This document shows positions 1 to 9,757 of a stretch of DNA of 64,000 bases, in pieces (position 1 is the stretch's first letter; each line of letters starts with the position of its first letter). The position numbers and the translations under genes are program-made. The DNA is from Faecalicatena contorta (GTDB taxonomy: Bacteria; Bacillota; Clostridia; Lachnospirales; Lachnospiraceae), in NCBI RefSeq assembly GCF_039521745.1, contig NZ_BAAACT010000004.1; one strand, written 5' to 3'. Below the pieces are notes generated by a model. The model saw nothing but the letters and a program-made list of their open reading frames with translations. It had not been told where the DNA came from and made no database searches.

Positions 1-1429
1 GGCGACCCCGGATCTCCTCGGGACAATCCACAGTAAAGGAGAATTTGTCCACATAGCGGATCTGCATGATATTGACATATGCCTGTGTCAGTTCCAGCTC
101 ATCTGCGATGGAGACGATCAGATTACCGCCGCTTAGGCTGTGCCGATAGAATTCGGACAGGTTTGAGACAAGCCGGATAAGAAGCGCCGTTTCATCCAGT
201 TCGGCCAGTGACTCAATATTGTCCAGTGTGTTATAAAGGAAATGTGGATTCACCTGCTGCTGCAGAAGATCCAGGGATAATTTGTCTTTGGTCTTCTGGG
301 CTACAATCAGATCCTGGGTGAGCTGTTCCTGGGACAAAAGCATACTGTCAAATTCCTGGAATAAAAGATGAAAATCCACGTCTTTGGGAGCATTGTTCAG
401 CGGACTCCAGTTTCCCTGCTTTACCTTTTGGATATGTGCTATCAGGAGATACAGCGGTTTTGTAATCGTTTCGCTGACCTTTCTGGATATCACCATGGAA
501 AATACCAGGAACAGCAGATAAATCAGTACTGTTATCATAAGAATGCGGTACAGCGGCTGGAAAAAGGCGGAGAGTTTCACTTCATTTACAATAAACCAGT
601 CCAAATCATGGATGTATGAGACAAAACAGATAGACCCATTTCCCGTGTAAAACTGCTTTGGAATGCTGCCCCCCTGATTCGTGATGGGAGCAAAGGTTTT
701 ATTTAACGCATAGGTGCCGTCTGTACTTACAATTTTCCCCGACCGGTCTGTGATCAGAAGTTTACTGGTTTCTGAGGTATTGGCCGAGTATAGCGCCGCG
801 ATATCCTGTTCGGAAATGGAGATCTCAATATAGCCAAGTCTTTTTCCGGTTGCAATCTCATAAAAAGGGCGCAGCAGAGACAAAGTCTGTATCTCGGTCT
901 TCAGGTTGAAATTGGAAAACTTCTGGGTAATGGCATAAACGCTCTGCCTCTCCGTGCCGATGGCCTTGAGAGGCGCGGGATATAAAGCGGTTGCGGTTGA
1001 AGCAATACAAGTATAATCATCCGCATAAATGGTTGCGGAGTGAATATAGGGAATTGTCTGAAGAAACTTCCGCATCTCGGAGCGCAGGAGGGTCCGGTCC
1101 GCCTCCGTGTATAGTTCAAAGGGGTCTGACCCCTTTGCAGCCTTCGCGTATTTCCGCCTGGAATTTTCATACTTGATGACATTTTTTTGTATGATGGTAT
1201 CACTGATCATCATTCTGGAATAATTGTCCAGAGAATCCAGATAAAAATTCAGCTGCTTGTTCACTGCGTTCAGCTGCAGGGCGGAGGATTCCGCCTGTAC
1301 AGAGAAAAAATGGCCGTAAAAAATAAGGGACATGATAATAAGGAGCAGGACGGTCACGGAGGTGGTCAGGCTGCACATAGAGAGAAAAAATTTGGTTTTG
1401 AGGGGGGCTTCCCGTTTTTGAATCTTCAT
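1..1429 (-). CDS. Sensor histidine kinase, YesM type (C-terminus cut by window edge)
   Basis: Read from 1429 towards base 1, the minus strand gives 476 uninterrupted codons. A membrane segment lies at about residues 16-35, followed by a long extracellular sensor region and a second membrane segment near residue 300 (LMITVLIYLLFLVF). The YesM-family phospho-acceptor motif QQQVNPHFLYNTLDNIESL follows near residue 390. The ATPase domain runs off the window. An AGGGG ribosome site precedes the ATG. These kinases normally pair with an AraC-type regulator (YesN), presumably beyond the left edge, and control the divergent sugar transporter; that pairing is inferred. A GGGGTC palindrome at 1117-1137 is translated in frame within the sensor region. 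Confidence 0.9.
   Translation of the reverse strand, partial: MKIQKREAPLKTKFFLSMCSLTTSVTVLLLIIMSLIFYGHFFSVQAESSALQLNAVNKQLNFYLDSLDNYSRMMISDTIIQKNVIKYENSRRKYAKAAKGSDPFELYTEADRTLLRSEMRKFLQTIPYIHSATIYADDYTCIASTATALYPAPLKAIGTERQSVYAITQKFSNFNLKTEIQTLSLLRPFYEIATGKRLGYIEISISEQDIAALYSANTSETSKLLITDRSGKIVSTDGTYALNKTFAPITNQGGSIPKQFYTGNGSICFVSYIHDLDWFIVNEVKLSAFFQPLYRILMITVLIYLLFLVFSMVISRKVSETITKPLYLLIAHIQKVKQGNWSPLNNAPKDVDFHLLFQEFDSMLLSQEQLTQDLIVAQKTKDKLSLDLLQQQVNPHFLYNTLDNIESLAELDETALLIRLVSNLSEFYRHSLSGGNLIVSIADELELTQAYVNIMQIRYVDKFSFTVDCPEEIRGR
1117..1137. repeat. GGGGTC palindromic repeat inside a coding sequence
   Basis: AAAGGGGTCTGACCCCTTTG is a near-perfect palindrome. It matches the intergenic copies at 23117-23139 and 33237-33262. 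Here it lies in frame inside the histidine kinase and encodes KGSDPFE in the extracellular sensor region. Confidence 0.8.
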
Positions 1430-1656
1430 ATATACCCCTGCTTTCTGTAGTGGTAAAATTACTATAATATGTATCTTTTTCATATGTCAAGAATATCGGA
1501 CGAGGTTTATTTTTTTACCGTGGAAATGTACATGCCGCCTAGATTTTGTCCATTTTAATATGCCTGGTTTGCGGTTAGAATAACAGCATAAAGCAGCCGG
1601 GGTACATCCCGGCGGGTTAATAGTAATGACAAAACATAGGAGAGAAAAGGAGAATT

Positions 1657-3006
1657 ATGATGGCAAGACAAAGACATGTAAAGAAGAAAGTCATATCCAT
1701 GCTGCTGGCGGCAGCGCTTGGTGCGACAATGTTAGCAGGATGCACAAGCGGTAGTAAGGAAGCTGCGGATAAGGGGAAAGAGACGGAGGATAAGGTGACA
1801 ATCCGTATCTTAACAAGAATTGCAGGAACCTCCAAACAGACGCAGATCTACAATGAGATACTGGACGAATTCAAGGAAGCACATCCAGAGGTTGAGATTG
1901 TGGATAACTCTCAAAGTGAGGAAAGTGCGTTTAATAATTTGATTGCTTCTGATATTGCCTCCGGCGATATGGCAAATATCTTCCGGATTCAGGGTGTTGC
2001 CAATCTGGCGGATTATATTGATAACGGCCTGATTAAGGACGTATCAGATTATCTGGAAAAAGACCAGGAATGGGGCGGAGGTTTCACAGAGGGCGCGCTG
2101 AATTACTTTAAAGTTCCGGGCCACGATGGGGTATATGCAATTCCAATGGAATCCGGTACGATTAGTTTTTACTATAATAAGGAGCTTCTGAGCAAGGCCG
2201 GGATCGATAAATTTCCGGAGACCTGGAACGAGCTGCTGGACGCAGTTGCAAAACTCAAAGAGACGGGCGTAATTCCGATTGCAATGGGCGCACAGTCCAC
2301 TTATATGGCTGGACATCTGCATGATTCCATTTTTTACAAATGGCTGGGGACGGATGCTGCAAAAGAGCTTGGAAGCAGAGAAATGAACTGGACGGATCAG
2401 GGTGTGGTAGAGACTCTGCAGTTTGTGAAAGATCTGATCGATGCAGGTGCGTTTGACCCCAATGCGGCTGGTCTTACCGATGAGATGGCGCTCACCCAGT
2501 TCCGGGAGGGACAGGCAGCTATGGTTCTGACCGGGCTTTGGAACAGTGACAGCTTTTTGGATGAGACGCTGACCCCGGTTTCTGATCAGATTGAGACTGC
2601 AAATTTCCCGTATTTTGAGGAAAAGCCAGAGTTTAAAAATGAAAATATGCAGACAATTGGTTCCTATATGGTCAGCGGTCAGCTGGAAGGAAAAGAGCTG
2701 GATCTGACAATGGAGCTGATCCAGATGCTGACTGATAAAGATGCGGCCAAGAGATTTGCCGAGGAGGCAGGCGTTCTGATCCCGAGAAATGACATCGATC
2801 TGGATGAGACAAAGGTTCCAAGGCTTCTGGCGGACAATATCAAACTCTGTGAGAATAATACCGGTATCGGAGTAGATGTGTTTGATTTTGACCCGATCCC
2901 TTCTATGATGGATCGGACAAGGAATTCTATTGTGAGTATGTTTATCAATGCATCGGCGGAAGATGCGGCAAAAGAAATTCAGGCAGAAGTGGATGCGGCA
3001 CAGTAA
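1657..3006 (+). CDS. Sugar ABC transporter substrate-binding lipoprotein
   Basis: A 449-residue family 1 extracellular solute-binding protein. The signal peptide ends in the lipobox LAGC (Cys29), so it should be lipid-anchored on the outer face of the membrane. The FYYNKELLSKAGI segment and the overall length are typical of carbohydrate-binding proteins. The start is set by GGAGAATT just upstream. It heads an operon with two permeases and two carbohydrate-active enzymes. The ATPase subunit is absent, as is usual for these systems, which share an MsmK-type ATPase encoded elsewhere. The substrate is not identifiable. Confidence 0.92.
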   Translation: MMARQRHVKKKVISMLLAAALGATMLAGCTSGSKEAADKGKETEDKVTIRILTRIAGTSKQTQIYNEILDEFKEAHPEVEIVDNSQSEESAFNNLIASDIASGDMANIFRIQGVANLADYIDNGLIKDVSDYLEKDQEWGGGFTEGALNYFKVPGHDGVYAIPMESGTISFYYNKELLSKAGIDKFPETWNELLDAVAKLKETGVIPIAMGAQSTYMAGHLHDSIFYKWLGTDAAKELGSREMNWTDQGVVETLQFVKDLIDAGAFDPNAAGLTDEMALTQFREGQAAMVLTGLWNSDSFLDETLTPVSDQIETANFPYFEEKPEFKNENMQTIGSYMVSGQLEGKELDLTMELIQMLTDKDAAKRFAEEAGVLIPRNDIDLDETKVPRLLADNIKLCENNTGIGVDVFDFDPIPSMMDRTRNSIVSMFINASAEDAAKEIQAEVDAAQ

Positions 3007-3036
3007 ATGAAAGCCATCTGTCCGGGAGATGCGGCT

Positions 3037-3110
3037 TGGGCCCGCGTTCCCGGAGGGTGGCTCGTTTTATACCTCTGGGCATACCCTAAGGCAGGGTGCG
3101 CGGGCGCCCA
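3037..3110 (+). promoter_or_regulatory. Intercistronic hairpin after the binding-protein gene
   Basis: TGGGCCCGCG (3037-3046) pairs with CGCGGGCGCCCA (3099-3110) with a small bulge. An inner hairpin has ACCCT/AGGGT arms (3083-3097). It sits between the binding-protein stop and the permease ribosome site. Such hairpins commonly raise binding-protein mRNA relative to permease mRNA by 3' protection or partial termination. That role is inferred. Confidence 0.55.
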
Positions 3111-3132
3111 CTGGATGAGGAAGGAGAGGAAA

Positions 3133-4023
3133 ATGCTCAAAATTAAAAATAAGAAGGATATACTGACGGTTTTAGTTTTTCTGCTTCCGGCAGTGCTGAT
3201 ATATACCGTGTTCCAGATTATTCCGCTGGTGCAGGCGGGGTATTTTTCGGTAACGAACTGGAACGGGATTGCCGGTTCTGCAATCGAGTTTGCCGGATTG
3301 GAAAACTTTAAAACTATATTTAAAAGCCCGGATTTCTTGCTTGCGCTGAAGAACATGTTTAAGATGGTTGTTTTCAGTGTCGTGTTCCATACTCCGGCTG
3401 CGCTGCTCCTGGCAGTGGCTCTGAACACGAGGTGCAGGGGGGTTCGCATATTTAAAGCCATGTATTTTGTGCCTACGGTGTTCCCGTTATCGGCTGTCGG
3501 TCTGATGTGGTATTTCATATTCATGCCCACGGGTGCAATCAACGCGTTTTTAGATGTGATCGGCCTTTCCGATATGATGGCTCCATGGCTGGTCAATGAA
3601 AGCACGGCTATGAATTCGATCATCTTTGTGAATATCTGGGCTGGTATTGGCTATTATATGGTGATTTTACTGGCCGGACTGACGTCGATCCCGGAGGATG
3701 TGTATGAAGCGGCTGCAATTGATGGCGCCGGTCCTGTCAAAAAGTTTTTTTGCATTACGGTACCGATGCTGAAGGATGTGATTTTTGTCTGCATCTTAAT
3801 TGATATCATGGGATCGGTAAAGGTCTTTGATTTGGTGTATGCGATGACAGGCGGAGGGCCGAACGGGCTGACTAATCTGCCCACTACGCTTTTGTACAAT
3901 GAAGCTTTCAAATATAAACATTATGGTCAGGGCAGCGCCATCGGGATTGTGATCCTTTTGATCTGTCTTGCAGGAACCCTGGCAACGAATCTGATTCAGG
4001 CAAAGATGAAGAAAAACGATTAG
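3133..4023 (+). CDS. Sugar ABC transporter permease, MalF/UgpA type
   Basis: A 296-residue inner-membrane permease with about six hydrophobic segments. The cytoplasmic EAA loop that contacts the ATPase is visible as EAAAIDGAGPVKKFF. The frame is open back to 3007, but the start at 3133 is chosen because GGAAGGAGAGG lies just upstream and the protein then begins like other family members (MLKIKNKKDIL). The upstream extension crosses the hairpin and looks non-coding. It pairs with the next gene to form the channel. Confidence 0.92.
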   Translation: MLKIKNKKDILTVLVFLLPAVLIYTVFQIIPLVQAGYFSVTNWNGIAGSAIEFAGLENFKTIFKSPDFLLALKNMFKMVVFSVVFHTPAALLLAVALNTRCRGVRIFKAMYFVPTVFPLSAVGLMWYFIFMPTGAINAFLDVIGLSDMMAPWLVNESTAMNSIIFVNIWAGIGYYMVILLAGLTSIPEDVYEAAAIDGAGPVKKFFCITVPMLKDVIFVCILIDIMGSVKVFDLVYAMTGGGPNGLTNLPTTLLYNEAFKYKHYGQGSAIGIVILLICLAGTLATNLIQAKMKKND

Positions 4024-4038
4024 GAGAAAGGGAGAACG

Positions 4039-4857
4039 ATGAAGAAAAAACGGGTTGGAGTATATATTTTTCTGTCGGTCATGGCAGTGATGTTCGCAGC
4101 GCCGATGCTTTTTACGCTGATGTCTTCACTGAAGACAAAGGTGGAGATCTTCGCCGCTCCATTTGCGCTTCCCAAAACGCCAATGTGGTCAAATTATATA
4201 GATGCGTGGCAGGGAGCCCGGATGAGCCGGTATTTTTTGAACAGTATCATACAGTCAGGAATCACGGTGATTGTTTTGGGGATCCTGTCTTCTATGGCTG
4301 CATTTGTATTATCCAGATTCCGGCTTCGCATCAGTAAAGGGGTCATGCTTTTTTTCCTGATCGGGATGATGGTTCCGATGCATACGGTGCTGGTACCGAT
4401 ATCCTATATGATTGGGAAGCTGAATCTTTCCGATAATATACCGGCACTGATCTTGGTATATGTTGCCTTTGGGCTGCCATTTAGCATTTTGGTCCTGACC
4501 AATTTTATGCGGGGGGTGAACCGTTCCCTGGAAGAGGCGGCGCTGGTGGATGGGGCAAATTATGTCCAGATCTACTGGAAGGTGATGCTGCCGATGACAA
4601 AGCCGGCGATTGCTACGGTATCTATCTTTAATTTTCTGAACGCGTGGAATAATGTTATTTTTCCGCTGATTTTTATCAAGGATAATGATCTTAAGCCGGT
4701 GGCTCTTGGAATTCTTAATTTCAATGGGGAGAGAGGCACCGAATATGGGCTGATGATGGCGGCAATCGTCATTACGGTAGCCCTGCCGATGTTCATTTAT
4801 ATGCTGTTCCAGGAAAAGGTAGAGGGCGGGCTTGCCGCAGGGGCAGTGAAGGAGTAG
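4039..4857 (+). CDS. Sugar ABC transporter permease, MalG/UgpE type
   Basis: A 272-residue partner permease. An N-terminal membrane helix is followed by the periplasmic-loop motif LMSSLKTKVEIFAAPF and a clear EAA loop (EEAALVDGANYVQIYWKVML). It starts 15 bases after the preceding stop with a GGAGAAAGGGAGA ribosome site, so it is cotranscribed. Length and order (binding protein, MalF-like, MalG-like) are standard. Confidence 0.92.
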   Translation: MKKKRVGVYIFLSVMAVMFAAPMLFTLMSSLKTKVEIFAAPFALPKTPMWSNYIDAWQGARMSRYFLNSIIQSGITVIVLGILSSMAAFVLSRFRLRISKGVMLFFLIGMMVPMHTVLVPISYMIGKLNLSDNIPALILVYVAFGLPFSILVLTNFMRGVNRSLEEAALVDGANYVQIYWKVMLPMTKPAIATVSIFNFLNAWNNVIFPLIFIKDNDLKPVALGILNFNGERGTEYGLMMAAIVITVALPMFIYMLFQEKVEGGLAAGAVKE

Positions 4858-4977
4858 GTATGCCAAGGGAACCCCAAAACCCATGCCCCGGAAGGGCGGA
4901 TTTGCAGCAAGCTGCAAAATAAAGGAAACAGACTGGAAAGGCCGGCTGAAAACATACAGAGCAGAAGGAGACGTAAA

Positions 4978-7056
4978 ATGGAAAAATTAAGATACAGACA
5001 GGTACATATGGATTTTCATACAAGTCAGTATATAACAGAGATTGGAAAAGATTTTGATGCGGAGAGGTTTGCAGAAAGGCTGGAAAGAGCGCACGTGGAT
5101 TCTGTAACGTGTTTTGCCAGGTGCCATCATGGGTGGCTGTATTATCCGTCCGTGAATCATCCGGAGCTGATACATCCGAATCTCGAAAACAGGAATCTCT
5201 TGCTGGAACAGATCGAAGCATGCCACAAACGTGGGATCCGCGTGCCGGTCTATACGACCGTGAGATGGGACGAGCGGATTATCCGTGAAAAACCAGAGTG
5301 GCTGTGCCGCGATGAGCATGGCAGCCCGGTGGATAAAGGAAATGTGCCAGAACCGCATTTTTACTATGACATATGTTTGAATAGTGGCTACCGGGAGTTT
5401 TTTAAAGAGCATTTGAGGGATATCATTGAGGTGGTTGGAAGAAAGAATCTGGATGGAATATTTATGGATATCATGTCCCAGACAGAATGCTGCTGTACGG
5501 ACTGCCGGCGGTTAATGCTGGAGGAAGGGCTGAATCCCAAGCTTCGGACAGACCGGGTTCATTTTGCAGAGCTAACGCTGAATCGTTTCCGGAGCGAGAT
5601 ATCGGCTTTGATTCGGGAAAGTGCGCCGAATGCCACGATCTTCTATAATGATCCGGGCGTGGATCTGGTCATGAAGCGCTCCGTTGACACCTACAGCCAC
5701 CTGGAACTGGAATCACTGCCGAGCGGGGACTGGGGGTATGATCATTTCCCAATTATGGCAAGGTATGCTGGGCATTTTGGAAAAGAAATGATCGGGATGA
5801 CAGGGAAGTTCCACACTTCGTGGGGGGATTTCCATTCGCTGAAAAATAAAGCGGCGCTGGAATTCGAATGTTTCCATATGCTTGCCATGGGAGCGGGCTG
5901 CTCCGTGGGAGACCAGCTTCATCCGTGGGGGCGATTGTCGGAAGCGACCTATGATTTGATCGGCAGCGTCTATGAAAGTGTGGAACAGAAGGAGCAGTAC
6001 TGCCGCGGTGCATACCCGGAGGCGGAGATAGCGGTGCTTACACCGCATGTGTTTTTGAATCCGATTCTGGATGGGAGGGAGCTGCCCAAATCACTGATCG
6101 GCGCAGTGCATATGCTGCAGGAGATGGCGTATCAATTCACGCTGATTGATCCTGAGGAATGCTTTGAAGCGTATCCGCTTCTTCTTTTGCCGGATGAGCT
6201 TCCCTATTCGGAGGAACTGGAGAGGAAACTCAACGCGTATGTGGAGAAGGGGGGAGCGGTTTTTGCCTCTTTTAACGCGTGTATCGAGGGAGACGAAAGT
6301 GAGCTGTATGGGATCCGCGATATTAACAAATCAGAGTACAGCCGGGAATTTGTACTGCCCAACGAGAGGATTGGGAAGGAGCTTCCGAAAGAGCCTTTTG
6401 TTATGTATGAGAGAGGAATGGATGCGGAGGCTGATTCTGCGAATGTGATCATGGAGAAAATTCGTCCGTGGTTTGAGCGGGGCAGCAGGGGCACATGGTC
6501 AGGGGGAACTGGAAATGCGTCCGGCGAGGGTTTGGCCGGCCATGAGGGGCTTCGCTTTTGCAGCCACCAACACGCACCTACCCCGGATTATGAGAGAAAA
6601 GGGGAACTGTTCCAGAAGGGAAATGTGATTTACTGTGCACATCCTGTGTTTGGAATTTATAGGAGAAATGCGCCGAAATGGTGTAAAGTTATGGTGGGTG
6701 ATGCGATACAGAGATTATGTGGAAATAAAATGGTTTCCCATAACGGTCCGTCCAGCCTGCTGTGTATATTGAGTCAACAGACACAGGATAAGCCAGATCA
6801 AACAGAAGAGAGTTGTAAAATACTGCATCTGCTCCACTATATTCCGGAAAAAAGGTCGGAGGAAATCTATACGATTGAAGATGTGATTCCTTTATACCAT
6901 ACGGAGTTCAGAGTACATTTGGGTGGGCGCCATATGAAGGAAATGCGGCTTGTCCCGGAGAATAAACCGATTGCTTATGAAGAAAAGGATGGATATGTAG
7001 AATTTGAAGTCGAAAAGATAGAAGGGCATCAGATGGTTGAGATCAGACTAGAGTAA
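4978..7056 (+). CDS. Putative glycoside hydrolase, GHL6-like TIM barrel
   Basis: A 692-residue protein without signal peptide, so probably cytoplasmic and acting on imported oligosaccharide. The N-terminal part (to about 350) reads like the hypothetical glycosyl hydrolase 6 group: barrel strands such as VDSVTCFARCHHGWLYYP, GIRVPVYTTVRWDE and LDGIFMDIM. The middle (about 350-450) resembles a beta-galactosidase-type trimerisation domain with EIAVLTP. It follows the transporter and precedes an SGNH hydrolase, which suggests processing of an acylated sugar. Family assignment is from memory of motifs; substrate and catalytic residues are unknown. Confidence 0.75.
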   Translation: MEKLRYRQVHMDFHTSQYITEIGKDFDAERFAERLERAHVDSVTCFARCHHGWLYYPSVNHPELIHPNLENRNLLLEQIEACHKRGIRVPVYTTVRWDERIIREKPEWLCRDEHGSPVDKGNVPEPHFYYDICLNSGYREFFKEHLRDIIEVVGRKNLDGIFMDIMSQTECCCTDCRRLMLEEGLNPKLRTDRVHFAELTLNRFRSEISALIRESAPNATIFYNDPGVDLVMKRSVDTYSHLELESLPSGDWGYDHFPIMARYAGHFGKEMIGMTGKFHTSWGDFHSLKNKAALEFECFHMLAMGAGCSVGDQLHPWGRLSEATYDLIGSVYESVEQKEQYCRGAYPEAEIAVLTPHVFLNPILDGRELPKSLIGAVHMLQEMAYQFTLIDPEECFEAYPLLLLPDELPYSEELERKLNAYVEKGGAVFASFNACIEGDESELYGIRDINKSEYSREFVLPNERIGKELPKEPFVMYERGMDAEADSANVIMEKIRPWFERGSRGTWSGGTGNASGEGLAGHEGLRFCSHQHAPTPDYERKGELFQKGNVIYCAHPVFGIYRRNAPKWCKVMVGDAIQRLCGNKMVSHNGPSSLLCILSQQTQDKPDQTEESCKILHLLHYIPEKRSEEIYTIEDVIPLYHTEFRVHLGGRHMKEMRLVPENKPIAYEEKDGYVEFEVEKIEGHQMVEIRLE

Positions 7057-7132
7057 CAAACGGGACCGATGATAAATGATTGAACCAATTGGAATTTCTG
7101 AAAGATAGAAAAGCGTGCAGGAGGTACAAAAT

Positions 7133-7771
7133 ATGCTGATGACAGAAAAATGGAAGAATAAAAGGGTATGCTGCATGGGAGACAGCCTGACGCAGGCAGG
7201 CGTATGGACGGAGCGGTTAAGGCAAAATCTGGGCTGCAGGGTGTACAGACACTGCAAAGGCGGCCTTAAAATGCGGGAGATTGTGGACGGCGGAGTCGGT
7301 GCGGAGGGCGTACTCCCCCCGTTGTCCGCCTCAGTTCTGGCGGAAATGGATCTGGCTATTTTTTTTGCGGGATATAATGACAGGGTGGATACTGACGCAG
7401 CAGCGGCACTGCAATATTGCATTGATATCATTTACGACCGCCTGGAGGAGGCCGGCAATCTGGCTTGCCGGATTCTGATTGTCACACCGCACTGCGTAGG
7501 GAAATATTCATATATTGATGCGGATGGGTATGAGGAGTATCCGCCTGGGTCAGGAAGATCCCTGAAAAAAATGGCGGAGATTATGGAAGCAGTAGCCGCA
7601 GATAACAGCATTCCGGTGTGTAACCTGTGGAAAACATCGGGGATTAACCGGAGAACATGGTGCGTTTATGGAGCGGTTCCGGGAGAAGATATGGTTCATT
7701 GCTCGGATAAAGGTTATGAACTGATCGGGGATGTAATCAGCGGGGCAGTAGTTAGAAGTTTTGGAGGCTGA
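7133..7771 (+). CDS. SGNH/GDSL-family hydrolase
   Basis: 212 residues. The block I motif CCMGDSLTQAG near the N-terminus gives the catalytic serine. The block III Asn lies in FFAGYNDR, and VHCSDKGYEL near the C-terminus would supply the Asp/His pair. The frame is open from GTG 7115, but AGGAGGTACAAAAT places the start at ATG 7133. As the last gene of a sugar-uptake operon it is probably a cytoplasmic carbohydrate esterase (inferred). Confidence 0.82.
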   Translation: MLMTEKWKNKRVCCMGDSLTQAGVWTERLRQNLGCRVYRHCKGGLKMREIVDGGVGAEGVLPPLSASVLAEMDLAIFFAGYNDRVDTDAAAALQYCIDIIYDRLEEAGNLACRILIVTPHCVGKYSYIDADGYEEYPPGSGRSLKKMAEIMEAVAADNSIPVCNLWKTSGINRRTWCVYGAVPGEDMVHCSDKGYELIGDVISGAVVRSFGG

Positions 7772-7852
7772 TATGTCTTTTCTATCTTAAGGGAGTTCTT
7801 TTTGAAATGTGCAGATTTAAAAGTATAAACAATGGGCAGGGAGCCGGCAGAA

Positions 7853-7941
7853 AAAGCACAATATACGGCGAGAACCTGTCCTGCAGGATCTGCAAGGTGG
7901 GAGAAAAGACACGCGTAAAAAGCACAATAGACAGCGAAAAC
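7853..7941 (+). repeat. Imperfect direct repeat in intergenic DNA
   Basis: AAAAAGCACAATATACGGCG (from about 7851) recurs as AAAAAGCACAATAGACAGCG (from 7917) about 65 bases later, followed by GAGAACC or AAAACC. It lies in the 390-base gap 7772-8161, in which I see no convincing gene. Confidence 0.5.
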
Positions 7942-7976
7942 CCCTGCAGTATCGGCTACAGGGGTTTCGTTGTTTT
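7938..7976 (+). terminator. Intrinsic terminator of the glycosidase operon
   Basis: AAACCCCTG (7938-7946) pairs with CAGGGGTTT (7959-7967) and is followed by CGTTGTTTTT. It lies downstream of the SGNH hydrolase. Confidence 0.7.
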
Positions 7977-7998
7977 TATAGTTATCTAAAGGAATGAG

Positions 7999-8073
7999 AG
8001 TAAAGTGGGCATTCTGTGCATTTCAGAATACCTTTACTTTATGAGGGGGGAGATAGTTGTTTATCAACTATCT
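7999..8073. terminator. Two tandem hairpins between convergent genes
   Basis: AGTAAAG...ATTCTG (7999-8016) pairs imperfectly with CAGAATACC...CTTT (8024-8040). AGATAGTTG/CAACTATCT (8051-8073) is a perfect hairpin with a TTTAT loop. They lie between the rightward operon and the leftward lysozyme gene and may terminate both. Confidence 0.5.
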
Positions 8074-8161
8074 GAGTATCATTATAAGAGATAAATGTGC
8101 ATAAAGTATGTCATTTCTATAAAAGAAGTGGAAAAATTATTACCAAATTCTAAAAACATTC

Positions 8162-9130
8162 TTATGAGATTCTAATCGTATTTCCGGCGTAGATCAGATT
8201 TGGGTTGCTTATGCCGTTGAGCCTTTGCAGTTCGCTGACCGTAGTACCGAATTTCTGTGCGATTCCGCTCAGTGTATCCCCTGGCTGTATGGTGTAGTAG
8301 CGTGCGGTGGAGCTGCCGTCCTCCGGAATACGGATCGTCTGGCCGGCATAAATCAGGTTCGGATTGGTAATGCCGTTCAGTGCGGCGAGCGTCTGATAGG
8401 TAGTGCCGTAGCGTGCTGCTATGCCGCTTAATGTGTCGCCGGGCTGTACCACATACGTAATGTAGTCCTGAACGGGCGGCGGTGCAGGATTGCTTCCTCC
8501 GTCAAGATGATTCAGGCCGGCTTTGCGGATGACGGCAGGATAATCGATAAAGCCTGTATCCAGGTCTACATTGCCGCTGATCCCGGGAACACTGCCCTGG
8601 TCCGTAAACTGCCATATTCCGCAGTTGGTGCCGTCGAACTGGCTGTTATAATAGGCATACCACAGTGCGTAGCGGTCAGACAGATCGGCCGGGAAATAGG
8701 TATTCAGAAAGTTACGGTTACTATAAAACATGGCATAATAGCCTCGTTCTTCCACTCTGTCACAAAAGCTCCGGACAATCTGCGTCGCAAGGGATGGGGT
8801 AAGTGTCACTCCGTTCTGAGCGGCGTAGTTTACCGTTGCCTGTTCTATATCGTAGCATATCGGATAATCCAGACGATAGGAAGAGATTGCATTTATACAT
8901 CCGTCAGCCTCCTGGCGGGCCGTTTCAGGGCTGATGGCATAGCAGAACCAGTATACGCCGATAGGGAGTCCAATTCGGTTACATTCTGCGGCGTTTCTCT
9001 GAAACTGCTGATCTAAAGTGCCGAAACCGTATCCGGCACGGAGCATGGCAAACTGATATCCGGCAGCTTTTACCTGCTCCCAGTCTACAGTACCTTGAAA
9101 TTCACTGACATCTAGTCCTCGTGTGCTCAT
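8162..9130 (-). CDS. GH25 muramidase with two C-terminal LysM domains
   Basis: 322 residues. The GH25 domain (about 1-210) starts with GLDVSEFQGTVDWEQVKAAG and contains YPICYDIE, which carries the acidic catalytic residues. Two LysM repeats follow (about 222-270 and 278-322), each with the pattern YxVQPGDTLSGIAxxxGTT and NPNLIYAGxTIRI. It hydrolyses peptidoglycan glycan chains. No signal peptide is visible, so export would need a holin, lysis or a non-classical route. It could be a chromosomal cell-wall hydrolase or an old prophage endolysin. No holin gene is adjacent. Confidence 0.93.
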   Translation of the reverse strand: MSTRGLDVSEFQGTVDWEQVKAAGYQFAMLRAGYGFGTLDQQFQRNAAECNRIGLPIGVYWFCYAISPETARQEADGCINAISSYRLDYPICYDIEQATVNYAAQNGVTLTPSLATQIVRSFCDRVEERGYYAMFYSNRNFLNTYFPADLSDRYALWYAYYNSQFDGTNCGIWQFTDQGSVPGISGNVDLDTGFIDYPAVIRKAGLNHLDGGSNPAPPPVQDYITYVVQPGDTLSGIAARYGTTYQTLAALNGITNPNLIYAGQTIRIPEDGSSTARYYTIQPGDTLSGIAQKFGTTVSELQRLNGISNPNLIYAGNTIRIS

Positions 9131-9285
9131 AAAAAAACTCCTTTGCCATATAAAAAGTGGCTATACTTATCATTTTATTATATGTCTCAGGAGCAAAATT
9201 GGTTACTATTCACGGACCATAGACCGTGAAGCGGGGAGAAGTACATTGCGGCAAAGAATTTTCAGATACGATCTGGCACAGCGGC

Positions 9286-9705
9286 CTATCTTCTCTCTTT
9301 TTTATACTCAGGTATCTTAGTCAGCAGTTCGACCAGACGGATGGCTTCAGCCTGTCCGATCCCATTGAGTGACTCCATATATTGGAGCACGGTCTCCTGG
9401 CTCTGTGTGATTTGCGTTTCTAAAGAAACTGTTTTCTTTTCCCGTTCTTCCATCCTATCCTGCAGTACCTGGATTCTGGCTTTTTGCACGTGTTCCTTTT
9501 GTTCCGGTGCAGTATAACCTAGTAAGTCATAAAGTTCCACGTTCAGTATCCGGGCGATCTTCATCAGCTGTTCATTGCGCGGCTCCCGTTTGTTCGACTC
9601 ATACTGGCGTATCGTGATTTCGGCTGTTCCGCATTTTTCTGCAAGCTCTTTCTGGGTCAGCCCGGCGCTCTTTCTTGCATTTTTAATATGATCTCCAACA
9701 GACAT
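9286..9705 (-). CDS. XRE-family transcriptional repressor
   Basis: 139 residues. The N-terminal helix-turn-helix spans about 5-60 (IKNARKSAGLTQKELAEKCGTAEITIRQYESNKREP in two stretches). The helical C-terminal half (about 75-139) has coiled-coil character and probably dimerises. It is transcribed away from the sigma-factor gene, and the region between them carries several copies of a GATTCAAAATGAAT operator. The simplest reading is a repressor of itself and of the sigma gene. Confidence 0.88.
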   Translation of the reverse strand: MSVGDHIKNARKSAGLTQKELAEKCGTAEITIRQYESNKREPRNEQLMKIARILNVELYDLLGYTAPEQKEHVQKARIQVLQDRMEEREKKTVSLETQITQSQETVLQYMESLNGIGQAEAIRLVELLTKIPEYKKERR

Positions 9706-9757
9706 TTTATCCCACCTTTTTTCTATCTATTTCAAAACTATAACATATTAAGTGGTG

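Noticed and set aside
3007..3132. 42-codon extension at the start of the first permease
   Set aside because: It spans the intercistronic hairpin and does not resemble permease N-termini; a strong ribosome site lies before 3133.
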